DNA from: Bacillota bacterium
Lineage (GTDB): Bacteria; Bacillota; Clostridia; Saccharofermentanales; DTU023
Length of the DNA stretch: 42,942 nucleotides
NCBI GenBank assembly: GCA_023622515.1
Contig: JAMNZB010000019.1
Location: forward strand, 1-42,942
Reading direction: 5' to 3'
Position numbers and translations under genes: made by a program. This document shows, piece after piece, positions 8,765 through 16,491 of the stretch (its first letter is position 1; each line of letters opens with the position of its first letter). The notes below the pieces were generated by a model that did no database searches, was not told where the DNA came from, and saw only the letters and a list, made by a program, of their open reading frames with translations.

Positions 8765-10129
8765 CTAAGGGTTATTTACAGCGGCGGCTAAAGAACTTGC
8801 AGCAAGCGCTCCGGAGGAGAAAGCAAACTGCAAGTTGAAGCCGCCTGTTTTACCATCTACGTCTAGGCATTCTCCAATGAAGTATAGGCGGGGGTATTTT
8901 TTGCTTTCAAAGCTATGAGGAAAGACTTCTTTTGTCGAAATTCCTCCTGTTGTTATTATGGCTTTCCCGAATCCGTGGACATCTTTGAGGGGTAAACATA
9001 TGTTGTTGAAGTTATCTCGAATGGAAAGGATGTTTTCGTTTTGGATTTGTTCATGGGTAAGTTGAAGTAGGTGGAGGACTTCTTTAGATAGTAGTTGCTC
9101 CTCGCAAAGAACAGTAAGAAACTGTTTAGGAAAAATGCTTTGCAGTGATGTTTTAATTTGTTTACCGGGAGACTCCTCTTTGATTTTGTCGAGATAATCC
9201 TCAAAGGAATAGCAGCCGGCTTTATAGATAAACTGATTATGAGCCAGGAGCTTCAAGCGCAAGGCCATATTCTCATGACGATTTTTGGCAAAATACCGGG
9301 ATATGTTTAGGATTGCCGGTCCGCTAATACCATCATGGGTGAAGAGGACATCACCATTTTCTCGTGCGATGACTTTGCCCATTTGGAGTGGTGTGCGGTG
9401 AGGTGAAAGGCTTGGCGGGGTCCTGTCATGGCATAGCTCTACTCCGACATTGCTTAGAGAAATTCCGGCAAGGGGAGACAAGTCCGCTTGCCCCTTTTTA
9501 ATAATTAGACCAACTAAGGAAGGATTTGTTGCTACGAGTTTAATATTTAAGTTTTTAGCTAGCTGATAGGCAAAACCGGTTGAACCGGTTTTAGGAAAGC
9601 TCAAACCGCCGGTAGCGATGACTAGTGAATCACAAGAAAACGTTGACTTACCGCTTGTTTCTATTTCAAATGAAGCCTGGTCATTTGAAGTAGTTTTCTG
9701 TAGGGGAGAAACTCTACAAACTTCCGTATTGCCCAGATAAGAGATTTTGGCTTCGGCAAGGCAATTTTCCAAGCTAGCTAATACATCATTAGCGGAATCG
9801 GAGGCTGGATAGATTTTTTCTCCTTCTTTTTTTAAGCGTAAGCCACGGCTTTCAAAAAACAATTGTAAATCTTTAGGCCCAAAAAATCTTATAGCCGGGT
9901 AAACAAATTTTTTCTTTTCAAAATAGTTCTCGATAAATTCTTCCGGGGGAATATCTGAACTTAAGTTACAACGCCCATTTCCTGTTAGGAGAAGCTTGGC
10001 CCCGGGTCTTTTGTTTTTGTCAAGGAGAAGGATTTGCTCTCCGGGAACCCCTCTTTTATTCGCTTGCAAGGCACAGAAGATGCCGGCCGGTCCGGCTCCG
10101 ATGATGATGATGGAATATTTTTTCTTCAT
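8765..10129 (-). CDS. FAD-dependent oxidoreductase, BaiN/HI0933 family
   Basis: Flavoprotein of 454 residues, somewhat longer than the roughly 400-420 typical of the family. The N-terminus carries the FAD dinucleotide-binding motif IIIIGAGPAGIFCAL and an acidic strand end (LLLDKN), then the family motif GAKLLLTGNGRCNLS. A second nucleotide-binding stretch (LVIATGGLSFPKTGSTGFAY) lies near residue 170. The C-terminus has the ITTGGIS and FIGECLDVDGKTGGFNLQFAFSSG motifs that close the FAD site. One studied member (BaiN) is linked to bile-acid dehydroxylation, but most have no known substrate, so I make no reaction claim. Only a weak AAGG ribosome site precedes the ATG. Confidence 0.85.
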   Translation of the reverse strand: MKKKYSIIIIGAGPAGIFCALQANKRGVPGEQILLLDKNKRPGAKLLLTGNGRCNLSSDIPPEEFIENYFEKKKFVYPAIRFFGPKDLQLFFESRGLRLKKEGEKIYPASDSANDVLASLENCLAEAKISYLGNTEVCRVSPLQKTTSNDQASFEIETSGKSTFSCDSLVIATGGLSFPKTGSTGFAYQLAKNLNIKLVATNPSLVGLIIKKGQADLSPLAGISLSNVGVELCHDRTPPSLSPHRTPLQMGKVIARENGDVLFTHDGISGPAILNISRYFAKNRHENMALRLKLLAHNQFIYKAGCYSFEDYLDKIKEESPGKQIKTSLQSIFPKQFLTVLCEEQLLSKEVLHLLQLTHEQIQNENILSIRDNFNNICLPLKDVHGFGKAIITTGGISTKEVFPHSFESKKYPRLYFIGECLDVDGKTGGFNLQFAFSSGALAASSLAAAVNNP

Positions 10130-10200
10130 AGATACTAAGCAACCTTTTACTTTGACCTTACCCTAATCACTGCTAATAGGGAGAGTGTACTTGGATTTTA

Positions 10201-10321
10201 TTTATACCAAATAAATGAAGGTTTTAAAAGTCCGGTATAAAATGGTAGAATTGATTCCACTTGCGAATGATAGGCAAATGATGCACCTAGAAATGGTGCA
10301 AGCATTATATATATATACCGG
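10201..10321. repeat. Three related TATACC/GGTATA elements in a divergent promoter region
   Basis: TTTATACC (10201-10208) is the exact inverse of GGTATAAA (10234-10241), and CCGGTATA (10232-10239) is the exact inverse of TATACCGG (10314-10321). A further small hairpin, TGCACC/GGTGCA, lies at 10282-10300. The elements fill the 205-base gap between the divergent flavoprotein and E2-like genes and could be operators, or overlapping -10 sequences. Confidence 0.4.
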
Positions 10322-10334
10322 GAGATAGTGAAAA

Positions 10335-11279
10335 ATGGCAAAAATCTTTGGCAAAAAGCGAAGTGACGGGAAACTCGTTGTCGGTGGTGATCCCATGCAA
10401 TATATTATGCCCTACGTCATGAAGGGTAGGAATGAGTCAGCGATTTATTTTAAAAAGACAGTTAATATTGAAAATATTAGAGAATATAATAAAGGTAAAC
10501 GCCGGGAAGGAATTCGTATTACCCTGTTTAATATTGTTGTGGCGGCACTTTTGCACACCTTGTACGAACGCCCCAATTTGAACCGTTTTGTTGCAGGAAG
10601 AAGATTGTATGAACATAATGATTTTGATGTTTCCTATGTTGTAAAAAAGGCGTTAACCGACGATGCAGAAGAATCGATAGCTCATGTTTCACTCAATGAG
10701 CACGATACTCTTTTTACCATATCAGATCGTATGACGGAACATATCAAAAATATTGAGGAAGGGGAAGTGGAGAAAAGTGACGACAAGCTGATGGCCTTTG
10801 TCATGAAGTTCCCGCGCTGGGCCATTCGTTCTATTGTCAATATTGTCCGCTGGATGGATTTTCACGGAATTTTGCCCAAATCCTTCCAGGATATTATTCC
10901 CCTATACTCTTCTGTTTTCATTTCTCATATTGGCAGCCTTGGAGCAGAGGCTCCCTTCCACCATCTATATGAATTTGGTACAACCTCAATTTTTATTACC
11001 ATTGGCAAGGTGTATGAAGTCCCAAGTAAGGGGCCTGATGGTGGTGTCGTCTGGAATAAGTGTGTTGACTTTATGTTTACGGTTGATGAACGCATTTGTG
11101 ATGGTGTTTATCTCGTTAACAGTATGAAACGCTTCGTTGAACTCCTGGAAAATCCGGCAATCCTTGAATCGTCTCCTGTGGAGAATGAAATTGAGAAACG
11201 CTATCAGGCTATGGAAAAGAAATGCAGAGTAAGTAATCCTACAGGACAGCTTGATAGAGAGTTAATAAGCGGTCGATAA
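10335..11279 (+). CDS. Stand-alone E2/CAT-fold acyltransferase-like protein, catalytic His position is Glu
   Basis: Protein of 314 residues resembling the C-terminal catalytic domain of 2-oxoacid dehydrogenase E2 and chloramphenicol acetyltransferases, without a lipoyl or E1/E3-binding domain. Supporting motifs are ITLFNIVVAALLHTL (residues 62-76) and the FTVDERICDG block (248-257). The latter aligns with the E2 active-site motif DHRxxDG. The His of that motif is Glu252 here, while Asp251, Asp256 and Gly257 are kept. Acyl transfer by the usual His-Asp mechanism is therefore doubtful; a changed reaction or a binding role is possible. No dehydrogenase E1 or E3 gene is near. The start follows GGGAGATAG. 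The last 41 bases overlap the convergent glycosyltransferase gene. Confidence 0.72.
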   Translation: MAKIFGKKRSDGKLVVGGDPMQYIMPYVMKGRNESAIYFKKTVNIENIREYNKGKRREGIRITLFNIVVAALLHTLYERPNLNRFVAGRRLYEHNDFDVSYVVKKALTDDAEESIAHVSLNEHDTLFTISDRMTEHIKNIEEGEVEKSDDKLMAFVMKFPRWAIRSIVNIVRWMDFHGILPKSFQDIIPLYSSVFISHIGSLGAEAPFHHLYEFGTTSIFITIGKVYEVPSKGPDGGVVWNKCVDFMFTVDERICDGVYLVNSMKRFVELLENPAILESSPVENEIEKRYQAMEKKCRVSNPTGQLDRELISGR

Positions 11280-12384
11280 ATAATTCGACGGAATAATTTT
11301 TACTCATTTCTTGAGCGCCCTGTTTTAGCTGATGGCAGACCTCTTTATTGTTCATTAGCTTTTGGAGTGCCTGCTCAAATGTCCCTTCGTCGGTAAAGAA
11401 ATAACCATTTTTACCATCAAGCAGGACCCCGTCAAGGCAGGGATCCGGCACGGCAAGCACCGGTAGGCCACAGGCCATGGCTTCAATATAAGTTAAACCC
11501 TGGGTCTCGCTCCGCGAGGCGCTGGCGAAGCAGTCGGCAAGGGCATAGTAGTAAGCCACTTCCTCAACAGGAACCTGACCGGTAAAAAGAACTTGTTTGC
11601 TAAGCTTGTGTTGCTGAACCCAGCTCTTATGGGTTTCCAGCATTGGGCCGGAGCCAACAATGAGAAAGTAAAAGTCTTGTCTGTTTTGTAAGAGATTTTT
11701 GCTATAGTCAAGAAGTCGCTGAATTTCTTTTTCTTCGGAAATACGGCCAATATAAGATAATACGAAAGCATCAAGGGGAAGTCCTAGGGCTAGCCGATAT
11801 TCCTTTTGCCGCTGAACATCTTCAGCCGCTTGCAAGAACCTATCCAACTCAATACCTGTGGGCAGGATGTGCACAGGATTTGTGAGCCTATAGCTGCTAA
11901 GAAAATCTAGTGTTTTTTGTGAGGGGACAATAACGGCATCGGCAGCCTGAACATGCTTTTTAAGAAGGCCGTTCATGATGGTGATGACTAACTTAGAAAA
12001 ATAATTGTCCCCTAATTGGCCAATCATCCAATCATCGTATAGGGTATGGAAAGTGTGAATATGAGGGATTTTTAGTTTTTTGGCTAATTTTCTTCCTAAT
12101 GCACCCATAGAATATTCAGTTTGGGTATGGATGAGGTCAAAGGACAAGTTTTTTACTTCTGAACGAAGCCGTGGCGACCAAGGGAGTCCCACTCTTTTCT
12201 CACTGGCAAAAGGGAGGCTGGGAAAACGGATGACGTATTCTTCATCAGAAGCCCCTTTGTCTGTGGTGGTAATCACATAGGCTTCATGGCCTCTTTTATT
12301 AAGCTGCCTTTTAATCAATTGCGACGCAGTAGAAACTCCGCCAATTTGAGGGACGTAGGCATCCGTAAATATTCCGATTCGCAT
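11239..12384 (-). CDS. GT4 family glycosyltransferase (diacylglycerol glucosyltransferase-like)
   Basis: Protein of 381 residues with the two Rossmann halves of a GT-B retaining glycosyltransferase. The N-terminus MRIGIFTDAYVPQIGGVST matches bacterial alpha-monoglucosyl-diacylglycerol synthases and related enzymes. HTFHTLYDDW and a C-terminal YIGRISEEKEI nucleotide-sugar region follow. The E-x7-E motif is present as SETQGLTYIEAMACG. By family it would transfer a hexose from UDP- or GDP-sugar to a lipid, at the inner face of the membrane. The acceptor is inferred. The start at 12384 is chosen because AAAGGAAG lies 5 bases upstream; the reading frame stays open to 12648, but those extra residues look like non-coding sequence. 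Its 3' end overlaps the convergent gene by 41 bases. Confidence 0.85.
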   Translation of the reverse strand: MRIGIFTDAYVPQIGGVSTASQLIKRQLNKRGHEAYVITTTDKGASDEEYVIRFPSLPFASEKRVGLPWSPRLRSEVKNLSFDLIHTQTEYSMGALGRKLAKKLKIPHIHTFHTLYDDWMIGQLGDNYFSKLVITIMNGLLKKHVQAADAVIVPSQKTLDFLSSYRLTNPVHILPTGIELDRFLQAAEDVQRQKEYRLALGLPLDAFVLSYIGRISEEKEIQRLLDYSKNLLQNRQDFYFLIVGSGPMLETHKSWVQQHKLSKQVLFTGQVPVEEVAYYYALADCFASASRSETQGLTYIEAMACGLPVLAVPDPCLDGVLLDGKNGYFFTDEGTFEQALQKLMNNKEVCHQLKQGAQEMSKNYSVELFIDRLLTLYQAVL

Positions 12385-12484
12385 AGGGACTTCCTTTACT
12401 TGGGATTTATCTAATTGTAGGGTATTCAGGCAATTCTGGCTAGCCGTCACTTTTGTTACCGAAAGGGCAAAACAAAGAGAACAT

Positions 12485-12514
12485 TTGACTATTGCCCCAT
12501 CTGTAAGTGATAAT
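12485..12514 (+). promoter_or_regulatory. Promoter of the peroxiredoxin gene
   Basis: TTGACT (12485-12490) and GATAAT (12509-12514) with an 18-base spacer, about 70 bases upstream of the peroxiredoxin start. This places the transcription start right before the inverted repeat at 12516-12555. Confidence 0.6.
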
Positions 12515-12515
12515 A

Positions 12516-12555
12516 TTAATGCAAGAAGCAATTTATTAGCAATAACTTGCATTAA
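12516..12555 (+). promoter_or_regulatory. Inverted repeat in the peroxiredoxin leader
   Basis: TTAATGCAAG (12516-12525) is perfectly inverted as CTTGCATTAA (12546-12555). The 20-base loop holds AGCAAT twice. It sits just after the -10 element and before the GGAGAAG ribosome site, so it could be an operator or an mRNA hairpin. It does not match the PerR box I know. Confidence 0.5.
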
Positions 12556-12584
12556 GTATACGATTATACATAAGGAGAAGAACA

Positions 12585-13277
12585 ATGGAAGAAAAAAATG
12601 TGAACACTGAAGCAACAAGATTACCTCTGATTGGTGACAAGGCACCATCTTTTACAGCAACAACGACTCAGGGGACGATGAACTTCCCTGAAGACTATAA
12701 AGGAAAATGGGTTATCCTCTTTTCACACCCGGCCGATTTCACACCGGTCTGTACAACTGAATTTATGACCTTTGCTTCCATGCAGGATGAGTTTAAAGAA
12801 CTGAATACAGAGCTTGTAGGCTTATCAGTAGATGCCTTATACTCTCATTTAGCTTGGCTCAATAGCATCCAAGATTACAAATGGAATGGTTTAGAAAATA
12901 TAAAAGTAGAGTTCCCTTTGATTGTTGACCTGACTATGGATGTTTCAAAAAAATATGGCATGATCCACCCTCAATCCGATACAACTTCTGCCGTCCGTGC
13001 AGTCTTTATCGTTGACCCGGATAGCATCATAAGAACCATTCTCTATTACCCCGCATCAACCGGGCGTAATATGCGTGAAATTAAACGGATTATTCTTGCC
13101 TTGCAAAAAGCAGATAAAGAATCCATTGCCACACCGGCCAACTGGCATCCGGGTGATGATGTTATTATTCCCCCTCCGGGAACCTGTGGGGCCTTGAAGG
13201 AAAGAGTAAAAATAAAGAATGAGGAGGGAATTAATCAAGTGGATTGGTACCTCACATTCAAAGAAGACAAGAAATAG
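12585..13277 (+). CDS. Peroxiredoxin, Prx6-type with C-terminal cysteine
   Basis: Cytosolic thiol peroxidase of 230 residues that reduces hydrogen peroxide and organic peroxides. The catalytic motif is HPADFTPVCTTEF, with Thr53 and peroxidatic Cys56. The only other cysteine is Cys201 in PPPGTCGALKER, placed like the resolving cysteine of the longer archaeal and clostridial Prx6-type enzymes. It is therefore likely a two-cysteine enzyme of that subgroup rather than AhpC. No ahpF-type reductase lies beside it, so the electron donor is unknown. ATAAGGAGAAG precedes the ATG; a good promoter, an inverted repeat and a downstream terminator make it a single-gene unit. Confidence 0.92.
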   Translation: MEEKNVNTEATRLPLIGDKAPSFTATTTQGTMNFPEDYKGKWVILFSHPADFTPVCTTEFMTFASMQDEFKELNTELVGLSVDALYSHLAWLNSIQDYKWNGLENIKVEFPLIVDLTMDVSKKYGMIHPQSDTTSAVRAVFIVDPDSIIRTILYYPASTGRNMREIKRIILALQKADKESIATPANWHPGDDVIIPPPGTCGALKERVKIKNEEGINQVDWYLTFKEDKK

Positions 13278-13330
13278 TATTGGCAAGTTATCGCAAAACA
13301 GTAGTTTAATATTTATTACTAAGAAAAATC

Positions 13331-13359
13331 AGGCGGTAGGAAGACTATCGCCTTTTTTT
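13331..13359 (+). terminator. Terminator of the peroxiredoxin gene
   Basis: AGGCGGTAG (13331-13339) pairs with CTATCGCCT (13345-13353) with one G-U pair and a 5-nt loop, followed directly by seven T. Confidence 0.85.
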
Positions 13360-13498
13360 GAGCTTTAATTAGCTCTTTCCGGCAAATAAAAACACCTCTG
13401 CAAAAAAGTAGAGATATTTTTGTAGGGGAGCAGCATAAATACTTATTTTCCATTAAATGCTATGACAGGCGCTATGCCTGTTGGGTGCAGGGGAGTGT

Positions 13499-13570
13499 AT
13501 GAAAAAATCAGGTATTGTTTTTACATCGCTATGTAAAAAAACAAATTTTTACATGGCGAAAAGAGTTTGA
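13499..13570 (+). CDS. Possible 23-residue leader peptide
   Basis: An ATG preceded by GGGGAG at 5 bases opens a 23-codon frame ending in TGA at 13568-13570. The product starts MKKSGIVFTSLCKK and ends in MAKRV: short, basic at both ends, with one cysteine. The frame runs through the palindrome at 13516-13543, so translation could influence an RNA hairpin. A second tiny frame (13607-13663, 18 residues, starting MNKMRMACFIL) follows with a poorer ribosome site. Neither resembles a family I know. Chance occurrence is quite possible. Confidence 0.2.
   Translation: MKKSGIVFTSLCKKTNFYMAKRV
13516..13543. promoter_or_regulatory. Palindrome with repeated TTTTTACAT, possible operator
   Basis: TGTTTTTACAT (13516-13526) faces ATGTAAAAA...ACA (13531-13543) around a 4-base centre. 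The TTTTTACAT half-site appears again at about 13546-13554. The direct-plus-inverted arrangement suits a dimeric DNA-binding protein; the AraC-type regulator encoded at the end of the operon is a candidate. Confidence 0.4.
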
Positions 13571-13584
13571 CTTATTTTGACAAA

Positions 13585-13600
13585 TTGAATAAATATTCAA
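13585..13600. promoter_or_regulatory. TTGAATA-AA-TATTCAA palindrome
   Basis: A perfect 7-bp inverted repeat with a 2-base centre, lying just after a TTGACA hexamer. It could be an operator. AT-rich DNA makes chance palindromes common, so support is weak. Confidence 0.35.
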
Positions 13601-13844
13601 GAGCGGATGAATAAAATGCGAATGGCTTGTTTTATTTTAACGAATTGGAAATGTTGCTTGTAAATTCACCCTGCAAATGCTGAAATTGTCTATATTGCAC
13701 AATGATTTCGGATGAATATTGTTGGCAATTAGCAAAATCACAACAAGAAGGCGAAGCAAGATTTAACGGCAGAATTGTGCACAGGGGAAGAGATAAGCCC
13801 TTGGGCAAGTATCGCTTTTGCCGGAAAATTAAGAGGAGGAAATT

Positions 13845-15440
13845 ATGTCAAAAAAGTTATTAACTGTGCTATTGTGTCTTTCGCTATTATTCTCTCTAGT
13901 TGCCTGTGGTAAAGAAAAAAAAGACGAAACCCCTACAACTGCTAAAGAAGAAGAAGTGGTAAAGGATGACAAAGAGAATGAAGAGCCCACCGAGGAAAAA
14001 GAAAAGGCGGAAACGGCAGAGGCTGAATTCAAGGATACCGTAGTTATTGTTACTGAAAAAGAGCCCGACACCTTGGATCCGCGGAGAGGGAATTCAGTAT
14101 TTAACAATATTGCTATGAATCTGGTTTATGATGCGCTTGTAGGGCAAGATGAAAATGAAAATCCCGTTCCTCGCTTAGCAAAAAGCTGGGAAATGGTCGA
14201 CGATACTCATATTACTTTTTACTTACGCGACGATGTCGTGTTCTCAAATGGGAATAAATTTGATGCCGATGACGTATTGTATAGTCTAGCGAGAACGCTT
14301 GATGATCCGACCTCTTTCTCAACGATGCAATGGTATGATCCTGAAAATAGTGTGAAAGTTGACGACCATACAGTCACACTTGCTATGAAGTATCCTTACG
14401 CCCCCGTCTTCTGGGTCTTGACCGGCTCGCGTTGCTGGATTGGTGACAAAGAGACCATGGAAGAAATGGGTGAAGATGCCCATGCAAGAGCGCCTGTTGG
14501 AACAGGTCCTTATAAACTTGAAAGTTGGGTCGCGGGGTCCGAGATGAAATTTACCCGTAATGAAAATTACTGGGGTGATGCGGCTAAAACAGAGAATATT
14601 GTTTTACGCTTTATTCCCGAACCCGCCAACAGAGTTATAGAGTTGGAAACCGGTGCAGCCGATGTTTCTTACTATATCGACGGAACAGATAGAGATAGAG
14701 TTGAAGAGTTAGAGGGTGTCCATGTTGAATCCGGCATATCCCCCAAATACTATCTGGTTTGCTTCAATATGCAGCATGAGATTCTGTCCAACCAACATGT
14801 AAGAAACGCTTTAACTTACGCCATTAATGTTGAACAACTAGCCGATGCATCTTTTGACGGGCAAGCCAAAGGGATGACCGGTATGTACCCCTCAATCTTC
14901 AAGCACTTTAAAGATTATGGCTTCTTTGAATACAATGTGGAAAAGGCAAAGGAAGAGCTTGAAGCAGCCGGCTATCCGGATGGATTTGAAATAGAGTTAC
15001 ACATCCTGCCGGGAAGTGAATATCAAAGAATGGCCGAGATTGTCCAAGCTTATTGGGAAGCAATCGGTGTTGTGGCTAACATTGAACAATCCGAGTTAGG
15101 TACCAGAGAGGCTCAAGGCCCTTGGGAAGCTTCAATCCGGACAGCTACAGCTAACGAAATCTCCAACGTCTTGATTATTTATGAGCAAACTTTTGCCTCA
15201 CGTATTGGTTCAAATGACGATGTTCTGGAAGAAATGCTGCAGAAGCTAAAGCGCCTCTATGAAGATGACGACAGAGAAGTGCAGCTTGAGGAGATTCAAG
15301 ATTACTTACGTGAGCACAAATACGCCATTCCGTTTGCTGAAGTTGACACGATTTATGGGGTAGGTGACAAGGTGCAGAACTTTAAATTTACTCATCAAAT
15401 AGCATATCTAAATGTTCCTGAGTGGCAAGTAGAAAAATAA
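13845..15440 (+). CDS. ABC importer solute-binding lipoprotein, family 5 (Dpp/Opp type)
   Basis: Lipoprotein of 531 residues that captures the substrate outside the cell for the ABC importer encoded next. The signal peptide ends in the lipobox SLVAC, with lipidated Cys21. A very acidic, Glu/Lys-rich linker (about 24-62) leads to the binding domain. That domain opens with the family-5 signature EPDTLDPRRGN and continues with YDALVGQDENENPVPRLAKSW. Family members bind peptides, nickel or haem, but also amides, opines and sugars, so the ligand cannot be inferred from the fold. AAGAGGAGG precedes the ATG. A hairpin just after the stop probably makes this protein more abundant than the permeases. 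Confidence 0.93.
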   Translation: MSKKLLTVLLCLSLLFSLVACGKEKKDETPTTAKEEEVVKDDKENEEPTEEKEKAETAEAEFKDTVVIVTEKEPDTLDPRRGNSVFNNIAMNLVYDALVGQDENENPVPRLAKSWEMVDDTHITFYLRDDVVFSNGNKFDADDVLYSLARTLDDPTSFSTMQWYDPENSVKVDDHTVTLAMKYPYAPVFWVLTGSRCWIGDKETMEEMGEDAHARAPVGTGPYKLESWVAGSEMKFTRNENYWGDAAKTENIVLRFIPEPANRVIELETGAADVSYYIDGTDRDRVEELEGVHVESGISPKYYLVCFNMQHEILSNQHVRNALTYAINVEQLADASFDGQAKGMTGMYPSIFKHFKDYGFFEYNVEKAKEELEAAGYPDGFEIELHILPGSEYQRMAEIVQAYWEAIGVVANIEQSELGTREAQGPWEASIRTATANEISNVLIIYEQTFASRIGSNDDVLEEMLQKLKRLYEDDDREVQLEEIQDYLREHKYAIPFAEVDTIYGVGDKVQNFKFTHQIAYLNVPEWQVEK

Positions 15441-15455
15441 TATTAACTTCATCAG

Positions 15456-15487
15456 AGTATGGCGGCCTTTTTTAGGGTCGCCATACT
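15456..15487 (+). terminator. Intra-operon hairpin between binding protein and permease genes
   Basis: AGTATGGCG (15456-15464) pairs perfectly with CGCCATACT (15479-15487), and the loop contains six T. There is no clean T-tail after the stem. It likely acts as a partial terminator or as a 3' stabiliser of the binding-protein mRNA. Confidence 0.65.
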
Positions 15488-15507
15488 TATTTACACGGAG
15501 GTGGCAT

Positions 15508-16488
15508 ATGATTCGCTATATTTTAAAAAGAATTTTATTGATTATTCCGGTAATGTTGGGTGTTGTCTTATTGGTTTTCTCTATGTTATATTTCTCTCCC
15601 GGTAAACCGGAGGATTACATCTTGGGAGATATGGCCACAGAGGAGGATAAGGCTATTTTCAGGGAGGAGAACGGGCTTAATGATCCCTTTTTGATACAAT
15701 ATGCCAGATATGTATTTCATGCCGTCAAAGGCGACTTAGGAATCTCCTATACCACAAAGTTGCCTGTTGCAACAGAATTAATGCAAAGATTTCCGATTAC
15801 CTTTAGGCTAGCCTTGTTTAGTACGATTCTAGGGACCATACTGGGTATTGCCATTGGTGTCTTATCGGCTGTTAAACAGTATAGTTGGATTGACAGCGTT
15901 ACTCGGCTGATTTCGATGGTTGGTGTTTCTATGCCGAATTTTTGGTATGGCCTACTTTTAATCTTGCTTTTTTCAGTATATCTGGGCTGGCTCCCTTCAT
16001 CCGGATTTGCCACATGGAAGCATTGGATTCTTCCGATAATTCCCTTGGGTACGACGACGGCAGCCTCCATAATGCGGATGACAAGGTCCAGCATGTTAGA
16101 GTCGATTAGACAGGATTATGTTAGAACGGCAAGGGCTAAAGGACAGAAAAAAAGGAACGTAATCTGGCAGCATGCCTTCAGAAATGCTGTTATCCCCGTC
16201 ATTACTACGGCAGGCTTTAGCTTTGGTAGAATGCTGGGCGGTTCAGCATTAACAGAAACCGTTTTTGCAATTCCCGGTCTGGGCAATCTCATAATCAGCG
16301 CTATTAAAGTTAAAAATGCTCCACTCGTTCAGGGCGGGGTTCTTCTGATAGCGGTTTCTATGGCAGTTGTAAATTTGATTGTAGATATAATGTACGCTTT
16401 TGTTGACCCGAGGATAAAATCACAGTATGAGTCGGTAAGCGTTGCCAATAAACTCAAAGCCAAATTTTCTAAGGTTAAGGAGGCCTAG
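15508..16488 (+). CDS. ABC importer permease, DppB/OppB type
   Basis: Membrane subunit of 326 residues with six predicted membrane segments. The N-terminus RYILKRILLIIPVMLGVVLL is typical of DppB/OppB. The cytoplasmic EAA-type loop that docks the ATPase reads YVRTARAKGQKKRNVIWQHA (about residues 207-226), followed by FRNAVIPVITTAGF. It should pair with the next permease to form the membrane channel. ACGGAGGTGGC precedes the ATG. It overlaps nothing upstream but is only three bases from the next gene. Confidence 0.93.
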   Translation: MIRYILKRILLIIPVMLGVVLLVFSMLYFSPGKPEDYILGDMATEEDKAIFREENGLNDPFLIQYARYVFHAVKGDLGISYTTKLPVATELMQRFPITFRLALFSTILGTILGIAIGVLSAVKQYSWIDSVTRLISMVGVSMPNFWYGLLLILLFSVYLGWLPSSGFATWKHWILPIIPLGTTTAASIMRMTRSSMLESIRQDYVRTARAKGQKKRNVIWQHAFRNAVIPVITTAGFSFGRMLGGSALTETVFAIPGLGNLIISAIKVKNAPLVQGGVLLIAVSMAVVNLIVDIMYAFVDPRIKSQYESVSVANKLKAKFSKVKEA

Positions 16489-16491
16489 CGT

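Larger units (their letters stand above)
13360..13844 (+). promoter_or_regulatory. Long control region upstream of the ABC importer operon
   Basis: No sizeable gene lies in this 485-base stretch. It holds an imperfect hairpin with CCTCTGCAAAAA and TTTTTGTAGGGG arms (about 13396-13430), ACAGGC/GCCTGT arms (about 13465-13481), the large palindrome at 13516-13543, a TTGAATA/TATTCAA palindrome at 13585-13600, TTGACT/TTGACA hexamers at 13567 and 13577 without clear -10 partners, and ATTGCACAAT near 13694. A small reading frame at 13499 has a good ribosome site. The promoter of the operon must lie here, but I cannot fix its position. Confidence 0.5.

Noticed and set aside
12385-12648. N-terminal extension of the glycosyltransferase reading frame
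   Set aside because: The frame is open, but it covers the peroxiredoxin promoter and start. A good ribosome site and the canonical MRIGIF N-terminus lie at 12384.
12585-13277. AhpC-type two-cysteine peroxiredoxin
   Set aside because: The length of 230 and the PPPGTCG motif match the Prx6-type group; the AhpC C-terminal VCP motif is absent.
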